Shown: positions 1 through 12,476 of the stretch, one piece after another
How the letters are laid out: the number at the start of each line of letters is the position of its first letter
How positions within the stretch are numbered: position 1 is the first letter of the stretch
Assembly: GCA_022813625.1 (NCBI GenBank)
Contig: JAKLMB010000005.1
Location: forward strand, 124,001-188,000
Length of the DNA stretch: 64,000 bases
Direction: 5' to 3'
DNA from: Aaosphaeria pasadenensis
Taxonomy: Eukaryota > Ascomycota > Dothideomycetes > Pleosporales
Translations under genes and position numbers: made by a program
Notes under the pieces: generated by a model
What the model was told of the DNA's origin: nothing
Databases searched by the model: none
What the model saw: only the letters and a program-made list of their open reading frames with translations

Positions 1-436
1 CATACGACTTACCCGTATCGCGGACGACGTTATCTCCAAAACGGAGGACATCCCCATCATGGAGTCTTTGTAGCTCATGCCGTGGCAGCCTGCTGCCATT
101 CAGATATGTCCCATGCATGGATCCGTTATCAGCAATGTAGACGCCAGGCGTGTCGAAGGGGTAGAAAGGCGCGGAAACAGATAGCCTTGCGTGGTCGCGA
201 GAGATGACGGGGCTGTCGATGTAGGCGTTGTCGCCAGCGGGCATGAGATTCTTGATGGTGTTCTTGGAGCTTCGACCGATGGGCACCGTCGTGGAAGGAG
301 TAATGATGAACGTGCGCTTTCTGAAGTCGTCTCTTCCGTCTAAGGAGAGGAGACTAATTTCCATGGAATCTTGGGTTGGTGAGCACAGAGGGAGGATGCG
401 GGGTTGGGGGGAGATATAGATAGACTCACCAGCCAT
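1..436 (-). CDS. FHA-domain protein, N-terminal part (cut by window edge)
   Basis: Reading leftwards from the ATG at 436, the frame encodes a forkhead-associated (FHA) domain, a phosphothreonine-binding module. Visible hallmarks are the strand ending PIGRSSKNT, then SPVISRDHARLS, then NGSMHGTYLNG and the GDVLRFGDNV strand, which are the GR, SxxH and NG positions that bind the phosphopeptide. A consensus donor (GTAAGT on the minus strand) lies at about 13-8, so the next exon is outside the window. A 60-base stretch just after the start (429-370) has a perfect GTGAGT donor and an AAG acceptor. Removing it keeps the frame and gives an N-terminus MADSMEISLL; leaving it in is also open. The partner and pathway are unknown, because FHA domains occur in signalling, DNA-damage, transport and transcription proteins. 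The domain call is firm, the protein identity open. Confidence 0.8.
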   Translation of the reverse strand, partial: MAGESIYISPQPRILPLCSPTQDSMEISLLSLDGRDDFRKRTFIITPSTTVPIGRSSKNTIKNLMPAGDNAYIDSPVISRDHARLSVSAPFYPFDTPGVYIADNGSMHGTYLNGSRLPRHELQRLHDGDVLRFGDNVVRDTGKSY

Positions 437-1851
437 GCTTTAGGTATGTGTACGCAGTACCGGTCACTCTTATTGACTTGGCGATTTGTAGAATGAAGTA
501 ACTCAACACGGGAGCAAGCCTTGGTTTGGGATCAGAGTGAAGTCGGGTGGGGAGTTAGATCATTCGTAGGCTGGCGGGGGTCCGGAGCTTCCAAAGGGGC
601 GAGGAGCCTATAGACGGGGTTTCACAACCGTGGGTCGGGGCGGGGTGTATGTCAAAGAAGCAAAAGCACGCGGAGAGTCGACCAAGGTTTGTATGAGAGG
701 GAGTATATAAGAGGGAGCTGTGGTGAGTGCGAAGAAAGAAAGAAGGAGAAGAAGAGCAGAGTAGAGTAGAGGTGTAGGTTGCGAGATGAATAAGAGAGAT
801 GAGGTTAGGCTGAAGCACGAGTAGGCCGATGTATGGAAGGCGGAGTTGGAGTTGCGAGTACATAACTCGTTGGCTATTGGTAGGTGTGCCTCACCAGGTA
901 TCTGCCTATCTAGGTACTTGCTCGTAACATTCACTCGCCGATATTGTGGTAATTAACTAGATGAGGGGATATGCACGGTATGATACATGGTATTGTATTG
1001 CGTATGCCAAAAAGGCGGAGAATATGTCTTGTCTTCCAGTAACGGTATTATCCAGTGACACGATAGACACACCGCCCATAAGAGTTAAGAGAGGGAGGGA
1101 CGCGTTGAAAGAAGTACTTTGACGATTGATGAGCAGAGGTCGTCCCATTTGCACTATTATCTGTACTAATGATTCCATTTAGGTGTATATGAGTGTACTG
1201 TACTCATAAGAAGAGTACGGAGTACCGTACAGTAAGATATAAAAGCGGGCAATTGTAACAAGTCCCAAGTCGCAAGATGTACCTCGTAAGTTGTCACACG
1301 TCAGAGTAGCTGCCTTGAAGTTCCCAGCCAATCACGTCTCCGTTCTTCCGGTCTATTGCCATTCACTCATCAATGACCCCTCCTTATCGTGTCTCCTTAT
1401 CGGCAACACCTGACCTGCCACCTTTTAGCGTCTCTTGGCAGAAATGAGTCGATGACTGTTCTACTCGGACTTGTATGGAAGGGGACGGCGGGACGACACG
1501 CTCGCTAGTCCCAAAGATCACTAGCGTCGCTAGCATCAATTGGGATGGGAAGTAGCTTTGGTGCCCCACCCAACTTTCACTGAAACTTTTGTCCTCAAGC
1601 AACTTGCGACTGTGACTATACAGCAAACGTCTTCTTCAGCGTCCTTCCTCTCCATTCGTAGACTCACGGACACCCGATCCCACTCGGACCAAAGTTCGAT
1701 CCACGCCATGAGACGCTCTCGTAACGGGCAATCACCACCAGTCATCGTTTCCCTCTAGCCGGCTTCCAGAATAGTTATCCTATCCTATTCCGCAGAGCGC
1801 ACCTGCAAATCGCAATTCACATAACATCACACCAATCCCGTGGCCAGCGCA
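437..1851. other. Intergenic, divergent promoters of the FHA gene and RPC1
   Basis: No convincing gene. On the sense strand of the FHA gene the stretch 725-765 is pyrimidine-rich, as is common upstream of fungal starts. A short hairpin (GTACGG/CCGTAC around a 4-base loop) lies at 1215-1230. Short open frames here have no recognisable product. Confidence 0.5.
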
Positions 1852-4800
1852 ATGGAGGCAAAACAGCAGGTCGTGGACAAGGTGCCAGCGCGCATCCGCC
1901 AGATTCAGTTCGGCATCTTGTGCGCCTTCCCTTCTCGTTTGCGCCCGCGCTATTCCAGCTACTAACACATCTCTATAGCTCCAATCAAGACATAGTCAAC
2001 CAGGCTGTTCTCGAGGTTTCTGACCGTAACGTATACGACCTCACCAATGCCAACGAAGCTGTCCGCACCCACACCGCCCACGGGCCCATGGATGCCCATA
2101 TGGGTATATCGAGTAAAACTGGTCGTTGCGAGACCTGCGGCGAAGGCCTAGATACCTGCAATGGTCATTTTGGTCACATCAAACTGGCTCTGCCCGCATT
2201 TCATGTTGGATACCTGAAGCAAATCATCGAAGTGTTGCACTGCATCTGCAAGGAATGTTCGCGCGTCCTGTTGGATCACGACGAGAGGAGGCGATCTCTG
2301 CGCACCATGCGCCGCGCTGGCAAGGATAACTTGCTCAGGGTCGGCATCGCTAGGAAGATCATGGAGGAGTGCAGAAAGAAGAAGCGCTGTCCCCACTGCG
2401 ACGCTGTCAATGGTACTATCCGCAAGGTCGCTGGCCATCCGCTGAAGATCATCCACAACAAGTACGACGCCTTCAACCGCTCCACCGCAAAAACGAAGAA
2501 ACCGCCGCCCGGCAAAGTAGAGTTCGACCAGTCATTCGCAGCCACCAAAGCAACCAACCCCGAGGTCGATAAGCACATGAAGAAAGCCGTCGACGATATG
2601 CACCCCCTGCGAGTCCTATACCTCTTCAAGAAGATCGCCCCCGAGGACTGCGAGCTCTTATGTATGATTCCAGATGATGCTCGACCAGAAATGTTGATCT
2701 GGGAATACGTCCCAGTGCCTCCGGTTGCAATTCGCCCTTCAGTGATGCAGGAGGCAGGCGCGACAGAGGACGACATCACGAACAAAATCGGTGACATCGT
2801 TCATGTAAGCGGCATCATCCGAGCTGGCCTCCAGCGTGGATTTCCCTTGCAGGTACTCATGGAGCAATGGGATTTCCTGCAACTGCAGATCGCCATGTAT
2901 ATCAACAGCGAAGTTCCGGGTCTCAAACAGCAGGGTCTTAACACAAAAACGATGCGCGGATTTTGTCAAAGGTTGAAAGGAAAGGGCGGTCGATTCCGAC
3001 AGAACCTCTCAGGAAAGCGTGTCGATTTCTCTGGGCGTACGGTCATTGGCCCTGATCCTAACCTGAGTATCGAAGAGGTCGCAGTGCCAGAACGTGTCGC
3101 AAAGAATTTGACCTACCCGGAAAAGGCTACCAGATACAACTTGGAGAAACTGAAGAAACTCATTCGAAACGGTGCTTTCCGCTACCCTGGAGCCAATTTC
3201 ATCATCAAACCAAAGACGAACACCAAGATTACTCTACAGGGTCTTTCACGCGCAGCAGACAGCCAGAACAAGCTCGACAAGCAGGCCAACTTTCTACAAA
3301 TTGGAGACATTGTTGAGAGACATATCGAAGATGGTGATGTTGTTCTCTTCAACCGACAACCTTCCTTGCACAAACTTAGTATTCTGAGTCATCGAGCAAA
3401 AGTCCGACCCTGGAGAACTTTCCGGTTGAACGAGTGCGTGTGCAATCCATACAATGCCGATTTCGATGGTGACGAAATGAATCTCCACGTTCCCCAAACC
3501 GAAGAGGCACGTACCGAGGCAATTGAGTTGATGGGTGTGAAGAACAACTTGGCCACACCCAAGAACGGAACCCCTCTCATTGCTGCTATTCAAGATTTCA
3601 TAACGGCTGCCTATCAGCTAAGCAGCAAGAACAACTTCTTTGACCGCAGGACATTCTGCCAGATCGTCAACTACATGTTTAATGGAGATGGAGCTTACGA
3701 TCCGGACACTGGCAAAACCCTCCCTGTCGAGATTCCACCCCCTACCATCTGGAAACCTCAAGCGCTTTGGACGGGCAAGCAAGTATTCAATCTTTTGATG
3801 CGACCAAATAAGCAATCAAAGGTTTTGGTCAACCTCGAGGCGGCGGCAAAACAGTTCAAGCCCACTCCTGGTCAGGCCCACGATCTAAGTATGGACGATG
3901 CCTATCTCGTCATCCGAAATTCGGAAGTAATGTGCGGTGTCATGGACAAGGCTACCGTAGGTGATGGTAAAAAGGACTCAGTCTTTTACGTCCTGATGAG
4001 AGATTTTGGGCCCGACTACGCAGTCCAGGGCATGAACCGACTAGCGAAGCTCTCTGCTCGATGGTTGACCAATAACGGATTTTCCATTGGTATCAGCGAT
4101 GTCACTCCCGGACAGATGCTTGAGCGTAAGAAGGAGGCACTGATCCAGGAGGCGTACGCGAAATGTGACCAGCTCATTGAAGACTTCGAGAACGGCAGAC
4201 TGCAACGCGATCCCGGTTGCGATGAAGAGAAGACAATGGAGAATCGAATCGGTGGTATTCTCTCTGGAGTGCGACAAGCTGCTGGAGATATTTGTTTCGA
4301 TGAGCTCAGCAGATGGAATGCTCCATTGCTCATGGCCAAATGCGGTTCCAAAGGTTCCAATATTAACGTGTCCCAAATGGTTGCCTCTGTGGGGCAACAA
4401 ATGATTGGCGGAGCTCGAGTTGCGGACGGATTCCATCATAGAACACTTCCACACTTTCCGAAATCTTCTCGTCAGCCCGCGTCCAAGGGGTTCGTGAAGA
4501 ATAGTTTCTTTTCTGGACTCCTGCCCTACGAGTTCATCTTTCACGCCATGAGTGGTCGTGAAGGCTTGGTAGATACTGCTGTCAAGACCGCCGAGACTGG
4601 ATACATGAGTAGACGATTGATGAAGTCCCTCGAAGATCTGTCTGCACAGTACGATGACACGGTTCGGAACTCGTCTGGCACCATCGTACAATTCCTATAT
4701 GGAGATGACAACTTGGACCCTGTGGACATGGAGGGCAAGGCAAAGCCTGTCAATTTTGACCGTACCTTCTCCCATGCCGTCACGTCGACTTGGAACAATG

Positions 4801-6299
4801 AAGAACCCAGCTTGGCGCCTGAGGAGATCAAATCTCATACACTTGCAAAACTGAATGCCGAGCGTAACAAGTACCATCGTTACAAACTTGATGGTGTCAC
4901 TAGGCTTCCTTACAACGATAAAAGCGACGATAGCATCGACCAGAAAGAATCGATCCGTGATTTCCTGGATACGGTCCAGGACTACATCAACAAAAAAGCC
5001 AATACGCTACAGACAACTCTTGACCATCTTGGTATCATGCAACCTAAGCGTGGTGGCCCCGAAGATGCCGACAAATTCACCCTTGCAGATGGCATTGCCA
5101 AGATTTCACAGTCTGCATTGGACACATTCATCACGCTTTGCCTGACCAAGTATGATCGTTCTAGGGTGCAACCTGGCCACGCCGTTGGCGCTATTGGTGC
5201 CCAGTCCATTGGTGAACCTGGTACGCAGATGACGCTGAAGACTTTCCATTTTGCTGGTGTTGCTGGTATGTCTATCACTCAAGGTGTCCCGCGTATCAAG
5301 GAAATCATCAACGCGTCTTCCAACATTTCGACTCCTGTCATTGCTTGCGAGCTGTCAAACAAGATCGATGATAAAGCTGCTCGGGTTGTGAAGGCCCGTG
5401 TGGAGAAGACTTTCCTTCGCGATATCGTAAAGTACGTCGAAGACGTGTGGCATCCAAGTGGTGCTTACGTTGCGCTCCAAGTAGACTGGGATGTCGTCAA
5501 CAGCCTCTTTGTCGAGGTGAGCATGCAAGAGATTGCAAATGCGATCCAGACGTACAAGCCTCTCAAATGGGGCAAAGGAGGCACAGGCATTCGATTCTCC
5601 AACAGCATCCTTCGTGTAGAGGTTGCGGACCCAAGTGCATCCACCAAACGATCAACCGCCAAGACAACCCGCAATCAGAAGGAATACTTTGAGCGCGTGC
5701 AACAAGTCAAGAACCTGATTCTGGAGGTCGTCATCAAGGGCTATGCCGATTGTCAACGTGCCATCATCAAGAAGAATACGACGCCTAACGACCAAGGCCA
5801 TTACGAGTGCCAATTACTCGTGGAAGGCTACGGCCTCAAGGACTGTTTGACCACGCCGGGTATCGAGCCGTACAAGACAAGGTCCAACCACGTCATGGAA
5901 GTCAAGAAAGTGCTCGGTATCGAAGCCGCACGCTCCACCATCATCGCCGAAATCGGATCCGTCATGGGCTCCATGGACATCGATCCGCGTCACATGCAGC
6001 TCCTCGCCGACGTCATGACGTTCAAGGGCGAAGTGTTCGGTATCACGCGTTTCGGTTTGCAGAAGACGAGAGATTCCGTCTTGCAACTCGCTTCTTTCGA
6101 GAAGACGCCAGACCATCTCTTCGAGGCCGCCTCAAAAGGCAAGGTCGACCACATCGACGGCGTGTCGGAGTGTATCATCATGGGCCAGAGCGTCAAGCTT
6201 GGTACGGGAGCAATGCAAGTCGTTCGCAGACTCAATCTCGACGACGAGGATTTGGCACCCAAGAGAACGATGTTTGAGGACGGTTGGGATGCTTTGTAA
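1852..6299 (+). CDS. RPC1: DNA-directed RNA polymerase III largest subunit (RPC1/C160)
   Basis: Catalytic largest subunit of nuclear RNA polymerase III, which transcribes tRNA and 5S rRNA genes. Two exons, 1852-1919 and 1979-6299, give about 1462 residues, almost exactly the length of yeast C160. The first exon encodes a start of MEAKQQVVDKVPARI. The intron has a GTGCGC donor and a textbook CTAACAC branch site before its TAG acceptor. Visible family features: the N-terminal zinc-binding clamp (CETCGEGLDTCNGHFGH), the absolutely conserved metal-A loop NADFDGDEMN near residue 515, the bridge-helix region (near HHRTLPHF), and the trigger-loop region with GEPGTQMTLKTFHFAGVA. It lacks the RPB1 heptad-repeat tail, which separates it from the Pol II subunit. 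It converges with the glycosyltransferase gene 283 bp downstream. Identification is very secure. Confidence 0.97.
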
Positions 6300-6582
6300 A
6301 TGGTGTGGACCTTTTCTGGATGTTTTCCTCTTTGTGCATATCACAGGCGTTGCATTTTCGGTAGTTGAAGGAGGTTCATGACGGATGATGTGGACGGGGA
6401 GAGATATACCTTAGCATTGTTTGGGAGTCCTAAAATCATCATAACAAACACATCGAATTATATCATATTATTGCAATAAGCGCATCCTCTCTATGAACGA
6501 ATGTCAAGAAGCGAAACCATGAAAAATTGATGAAAAATTCCGATCCCTACGCCAACTCCTCTCCCAAACAAATCGCCCAAAA

Positions 6583-9474
6583 CTACCAAGTAAACAGCAT
6601 CAAATTCGGATTCAGCACAATCGGCACGAGAAAATGCATAACCACGACACACGACAGCGACCAAATCGGTGTAAACGACGTGATCCTCCAAAGCGGATGC
6701 ACCACGGTCGCCAGAACCACCATCATCGCGGCGCACGCAATACAAAACAGAAACGTCCACTTAAACTTCTTAATCACCCTCGGGATCTCCTCAAAGAACG
6801 TCACGTTATCGACCTCCTTGGCCGTCGCGCCCCACGACATCTCGATGCTAAACATGTGGCAGACGAGCGCCTGGGACACGTGGATGCTCACGCCGCCGAG
6901 GAAGAAGACGAGGAGCGGGACCCAAGTGAGGTTTTCCCACAGGGACGCGATGAGGCTTTTCTCGCCGATGCGGTAGCGCAGGACGGCGAGGGAGACGTTG
7001 CCCATGGCGGTGAAGACGACGACGATGGAGAAGTACACTTTGAAGGAGTCGATGTAGTACTGGTCGACCATGCCGTTGTACCAGCCGACGAGGAAGTAGT
7101 TCATCAGCGTGAGGATCCACGCGGACCCGAGCGCGTAGTACGTGCCGATGTAGGCGAGGATGGTGACCTTGGAGGGCAGCGGCATGGAGGAGAAGATGAA
7201 GCGGCGGAAGAGGTTGGTGAAGGGGCCCTTGGTGAGCCAGTGGCGGAGAGGGTGGAAGATGAGTTCGTTGCAGCCGTAGGCGTATTTCTCCCACCGCGCG
7301 AGTTCGTCGTAGACGGTTAGGGAGACGCCTTCTTTGAAGCCTTTGTCTTTGTAGGCGCCGAACCGGACGACGTAGCCGTTGGTTTGGAGGCGGAGGGACA
7401 TGTCGAAGTCTTCGGACACGGTCTTTTCGGACCAGAATTTCTCGCGCTTGTCGATCGGGCAGTCGTAGGCGATGTCTTGCATGGCGGACCAGCGGACCAC
7501 GGCGTTGTGGCCTACGAATGGTGCGACGTCGCCGTTCGCAACGGCGTATTGGATCTGCGTGTAGATGAGGTTGGTGAAGAAGGTGATGCCTTTCTCGAAG
7601 AAGCTCTCAGTGACGTTCATGACGCCGGATGCGTACTGGATTATAGCAACCTGCGGGGACTGCTCCATCTCACTGACTGCATCGAGCAGACAATCCGTAG
7701 GCACTCGAGTGTCGGAGTCGATGAGCAATATGTAGTCCCCAACGCGGATGTTGCCATCAGCCCACATCTCGCCCTCGCGTGCCTGGATGACTTCAGACAG
7801 CACCGCACTATATAGTTCGTTCTCGTTCCTCTGATTCCAGTCATCTGTGCGGGGGGCATCCGCCAGTTTGGCCTCGACCTCGATGCTGGCACCAAGCGCG
7901 TAGTTCATGTTCGACGCCTTCTTGAACTTGCCCGCACGCACGAACTTGCGCTCGCCCTCTGCGGGCTTCGGATTGTGCTTCGGTCTCGCCACCCATCCAA
8001 TGTTGTGTTCGTCGTAGAAGTCTTGTCGGGCTCGGGCTTGGGCTGACGGTATGAGCTGCATCCCGTCGTCGTTGACAAAGATGTTAGCTGTCCCGCCCTG
8101 GAGCTCGTACGTCGAGATGGCCGCCTTGACGGAACGGATCGTGGGCTCGATGACCGCGTGGAGACCCTCTTTATACACTGGCATCTGGATGGTTACATGC
8201 GGTAGCCCCGCCCCGGCATCGCGCTGAAGACGTCGAGGCGGTTGGCCAGAGTAGTACTTTGTGTTCTCGCGGACCTGGCCGATGGGACCGAGTAGCTGCG
8301 CAAAGTTTCCCACGAGCGCTTGGAAGAAGAACTATTGCTGTCTGTCAGCGGACGTAAAGAGATCTTAGGGCCACTCAGGTTGCTTAATGGGATAGGGTTC
8401 TTACCAAAGCGAGCCATATCTGGGGAAGCAGGCAAGCTAGGAATCCCATCCGGACCCAATTCCTGTCGACGAGCAGTTCTATAGCGATGTTCCTCCATCC
8501 GCTACCGATCGCCGACAACACAAGAGTCAGTGTCGCTGCCGTCAGGACGGATTGGTTCAGAACCAGCCTTCGAGGTTTCTCCGCCGCGACCTCTGTATCG
8601 TCCTCGCCCGCACGCGTGACGGTGACGAATGCCCCCTTTTGGTCGTTGGAGCCAGGGACTGCGGGATCTTGTCCCCATACTCTTTGCATCAACATCGATT
8701 CGATGAAGGTGGCTCGTTCCAGCAGTCTCTTCGGGTCGTCTTCCCATACAACCAGAAGTTGCTCCTCCTGAATGAAAGCTGCCGACTGGTGCTTCTGGCA
8801 GTATGCCAATTCTCGGAGCGAGGGTACGACTTGCAATCGGAGACCACTCGTGATCTCAACGAACGGCAGGTCGTTTCTCTGCAGAATCAACTTGATGACC
8901 CGAGTATTCACCGTCATAGCCACCTATCAAACACACATAAGTACCTGTCAATTCTTTCTTTCAAACCCAAAACAAATCCATCATCCGCACGGAAGAAAAA
9001 AGTAAACAAGACACACAGAACACGTACCCTAACGTTTAAGCTCGAGACCGACTGATAGAATTGCGAATCATCGTCCTGCAGCTCGGAAGGACAGCACACA
9101 TATCGCCCCTTCGTCTGCTTCAGCACTACACCCTCGCCCGGGTGCCCCGTCGTCCAGATTCGCTCTTCTTGCTTCGAGTGCAGCCAGTTCACCATGACCT
9201 CGCACTTGATATCTTTGATGGTGGCAGCCGACTCATTGCGGAAATCGCCATCGGGATAGCTGCCTGTTTGGCCCGTGTTCTCTGTAGACGACGACGAGCG
9301 CGCCTGGTGCGGATGCCAGGTCGATGTTGTTGGCGCCTGGGGAGGGGTATCGAGGGGGCTCAAAGGCACTGAGGGGTCAGGCTTTTCGGAAGTGATTGGG
9401 AGGGTCGTGGCGTCATCCTGTGGTGCGGGCTGCTGCGGCGGTTTTGGCGCACGGTAACTTTTGAAAAGTGGCAT
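6583..9474 (-). CDS. Membrane family-2 glycosyltransferase (ZtGT2-like)
   Basis: Three exons on the minus strand: 9474-9028, 8923-8405 and 8331-6583, all joined in phase 0, giving about 904 residues. A proline-rich cytosolic N-terminus precedes two membrane segments (roughly residues 265-330). The GT2 catalytic domain carries NDDG (about 409-412), the metal-binding DSD (527-529), the ED of SEDFD (629-630) and a QxxRW-like RW (668-669). At least five hydrophobic segments follow. This is the architecture of processive polysaccharide synthases such as cellulose, chitin and hyaluronan synthases. From memory of the literature, the closest described proteins are the Zymoseptoria/Fusarium GT2 proteins needed for normal hyphal growth on solid surfaces. 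The sugar made is not known from sequence. An alternative reading as a chitin synthase is unlikely because the chitin-synthase QRRRW form is absent. Confidence 0.9.
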
Positions 9475-11042
9475 GGCTGCTCCTGCTCGCTGCTAATACA
9501 ATATGTTCTTTACAGAACTTTCCTACAGTCGATGTATGTGCTTAGATTCCCTCGGGAGGAATTGCAAGGCCACCAGCGCACTCCCCCTGCATTCAAGATC
9601 GGACACGCCAGCCAGATATAGGAGAAGCTAAAGCACAAATGTGTTGAATTGGTGGTAATGTCGCAATCCAGAAGAGGGGGAAATCGACGGATGTGCAGGA
9701 GTTTGGCCGTTCAAATCCGCCACCCACAACAACAAAAACGCTGTCTGTACCAGAACACCACACAGGGTCCGTGAAGGGGTGCAGTTCAGGTACCTTTGTA
9801 TGGAACTGTTTGAACCGGGCAAGCCCATCGCATTGGCAGGGCTGAACGAGGGATGAAGCCTCCCAGGTTGGTGGGAGAGGCGTGGTGAGACGGTTACACA
9901 TCATTAGCAAACGGTGTCTTGCTCAACCGTTGGAAGTGGAGAAGTATCGACGATGTTCTCGACTGCTCTTTGGTCGATAGATACCGACTGTATCCTTGGC
10001 TTTCCTATATCGCGGATTGTAATACTGTATCTGCGTAGCGTGTAAGCAGGGAGAAGTGTGGAGGGACTTGTGAATACAATACTATCACACTCGTTCGAAC
10101 CCAACCCTTCATCTCCCATGGTTCGACCCAGCCCTTGTGGTCGCCGAGAGACCTTGTGAATTCAAACTGCCAAGGCATCATCAACACATTAAAAAGATCC
10201 AAGAAGTATGTTGTTGAGCCAAAAGATGCGATGTTGAATTTGGTCCCTAGGTCTCCCACACGTGTTGATCCCTTATCGACCCGAGCCTGTGGTCGAACAA
10301 CGCGTGCCTGGGGTAGCAGGTCTGTTCTCGGACTTTGCTAACCACAAAGATCGACGAACATTGTTGACGCTTCAATTATGCAAATATGATTACCTATTTC
10401 AATGGTGAAATAAAAAGGGCCAAGGAAATTGAGATTGCATTGGAAAACTGTTGTGTTCCCAGTCTGTGTTCTCGGTATTGTTGCGGAGAAAAATGGGGTA
10501 ATTAGCTAGTAGGGCGTATCGTCGGCTCCTCATTGTGCGTGATAGCGGGATGCGGGAAACGGAAGATATATGAGCAGGTGGAGACGTTGAATACCTCTTC
10601 TGGGACGGAGTTGGGGGTTTGATGATAAGATCTGAGAACGCTTGGGTTAAACATTGTTTTCGTAGTAGCTCTGGTCGTCGTGGCCCTAGGTTTGGTCTAG
10701 ATAGGGCGCCTAGGTGCAGGCTTTCCGGCACAAGGGAGAAGCGTTACGCAAGAGCAACGCTTGTGGACTCGTGGCTGTGAGCGCACCGAATGCAGGTTTT
10801 CACATTTGAGAAGTGCTTCATGCAGGGTGTGTGTATAGTTGCTCCCGTATTTCTGTTCAGAATCGAGAAGGTTGATCGTTAAATTACAGAGTAAACCATC
10901 TGTGATCAGCAGGAGGCCGAAATGTTATGATGCGCCTTCAATTTACCAAGCTTGCAGTGAGTTGATGATCCTAGACGCCTTACTCCCGAACACATCTTCT
11001 TGTGCGACAACACGCCGTACTCGTGGAACCCAAAAGATAGCA
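9475..11042. other. Intergenic, upstream of the glycosyltransferase and downstream of MAD2
   Basis: No gene recognised in 1.6 kb. Short open frames lack ATG starts or any family similarity. It probably contains the glycosyltransferase promoter and the MAD2 3' end. Confidence 0.4.
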
Positions 11043-12087
11043 TCAGTCGGCCAGCCTGGAATCCGTCAGTACTATCAATGTATTAGGGAGATGAGGCTTA
11101 CCTGTAGCTCACGAGAGTATCGACACGATGATTGCTCGTACTGAAACTTCGCAGCTGCACCTTTTCTCCGTTCTTGATCTCCTTTGCATCACTGTCGCCC
11201 CATTCAAGCGGCACTTCTGAGTCCGCATCTGCATAGACCAAGACGTTGAAAGTGCAATTGCCGTCTAACATCGGTAGGAACGTAACGGAGGCAGTGATCT
11301 GGCGGAAAATAGACTGAATCTCGGCCTGGATCTCTTCATCCGTCTTGTCGGCTGAGCCTTCATTGGCCCTACAAATCCTGTTAGAGCAATCCCAAAATTC
11401 AAATAAATTTACATACTCTGGTGCTGAATTCTCTTTCTCGGTCGACCGTTTTGATGTCTTACTCTTGGAGCCTTTTCCAAAAATTTGTACCTAACTATTA
11501 TTAGTTCAAAGTCTCAGAATTCTGGATGGTAACTTGCATCAAACTGCCATCGCTCCACATGTTCGCCTGTCTCTTTGCTGGTGATTACAACAACCAGCTT
11601 GGATATCTTTCCACCATACATCCATTCTTTCAGCTGGCCCATGATCTTCTTGATATATGCCTTGACCTGATCATCGGCCGTTACTTCTACTTGTCAGTAA
11701 ACTTTTTATACCGTGGCAGAATATTGGCATACTCATCATCGTCAAGCCATACTTCTTGACTCTATTTAGTTGTCAGTTGAATCCTCGTTTGCCCAAATGA
11801 CGAAACTTACGCAGTGAAATCCTCTGCTGGATAAACGCCACGTTGAAATCTGTAAAACAATTAGAATTTTCCGGCTCATAAAATCGGTTTTGACGCGTAC
11901 AGGATAGTGTTTATCGAATATTCGAAAAACTCATTGACAACCTTTGAAGATCCTATGACTACTGTCAGCGCACGCTGTACACAACTATGAACGCCATAAC
12001 TGTACCCTTCAATGCAAGCTTATGAACCTTAGAGGAGTCCTTCTTAGAGGACGATGATTTCGACCGCGATGAAGTGGATTGCGACAT
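11043..12087 (-). CDS. MAD2: Spindle assembly checkpoint protein Mad2 (HORMA domain)
   Basis: Mad2 is the HORMA-domain protein that binds Mad1 and Cdc20 at unattached kinetochores and inhibits the anaphase-promoting complex. I reconstruct eight exons: 12087-12006, 11952-11901, 11849-11811, 11761-11733, 11686-11538, 11490-11417, 11368-11102 and 11055-11043, total 234 residues. Family motifs follow in order: VVNEFFEYSINTILFQRGVYP, then KKYGLTMM, VKAYIKKIMGQLKEWM, KLVVVITSKETGE, ERWQFD, and the C-terminal safety-belt strand VQLRSFSTSNHRVDTLVSYR. A hydrophilic insertion with KGSKSKTSKRSTEKEN follows the WQFD strand, as is usual in filamentous fungi. The intron after WQFD begins GCAAGT, a GC-AG intron with the strong flanking bases expected for that class. 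The frame is continuous through all seven junctions. It is divergent from GUF1. Confidence 0.94.
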
Positions 12088-12476
12088 GGCTACTTTATGG
12101 TGTAGAAGGTGAGGATTTCCAGATAGGGGCCCTCAATGTTTATGTTTGTTGTCGGGGCAACTATAAGGTGGGTGTGTACAGTCTCCTTCTTTGAAAGCCT
12201 TGGGAAGGTTTGGTCCTTATGGATGCTTTTCTAACAAAGGACGGACGATGGGACTTGCACAAATTTATGCTCGATATAGCTATGTTGATGGATTGCAGTG
12301 TATCGTGGGGTGCGTGGGTGCATGGTCGGAATCTGAAAACCAAGCAGCCCCGATTGGTAAATATCGTTGCTTATGTCATCATCATTCGATGCCGCCAACC
12401 TTAGCCTTCAACTTTTTCTCTCCACGCCAGGAAGAGCTCACAAGCAGTCAATTGTCTTTCGATCTCATGCGAACTC
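12088..12476. promoter_or_regulatory. Shared 5' region of MAD2 and GUF1
   Basis: The starts of MAD2 (minus) and GUF1 (plus) are 389 bp apart, so both promoters must lie here unless UTR introns extend them. No specific operator was recognised. Confidence 0.4.

Noticed and set aside
6634..7320. 228-residue plus-strand frame opposite the glycosyltransferase
   Set aside because: It mirrors conserved catalytic and membrane exon sequence on the other strand; its composition (His, Asp, Arg, Val-rich) is typical of an antisense shadow.
9709..9718. GTTCAAATCC, resembling a tRNA B box
   Set aside because: No A box, acceptor stem or cloverleaf could be formed around it.
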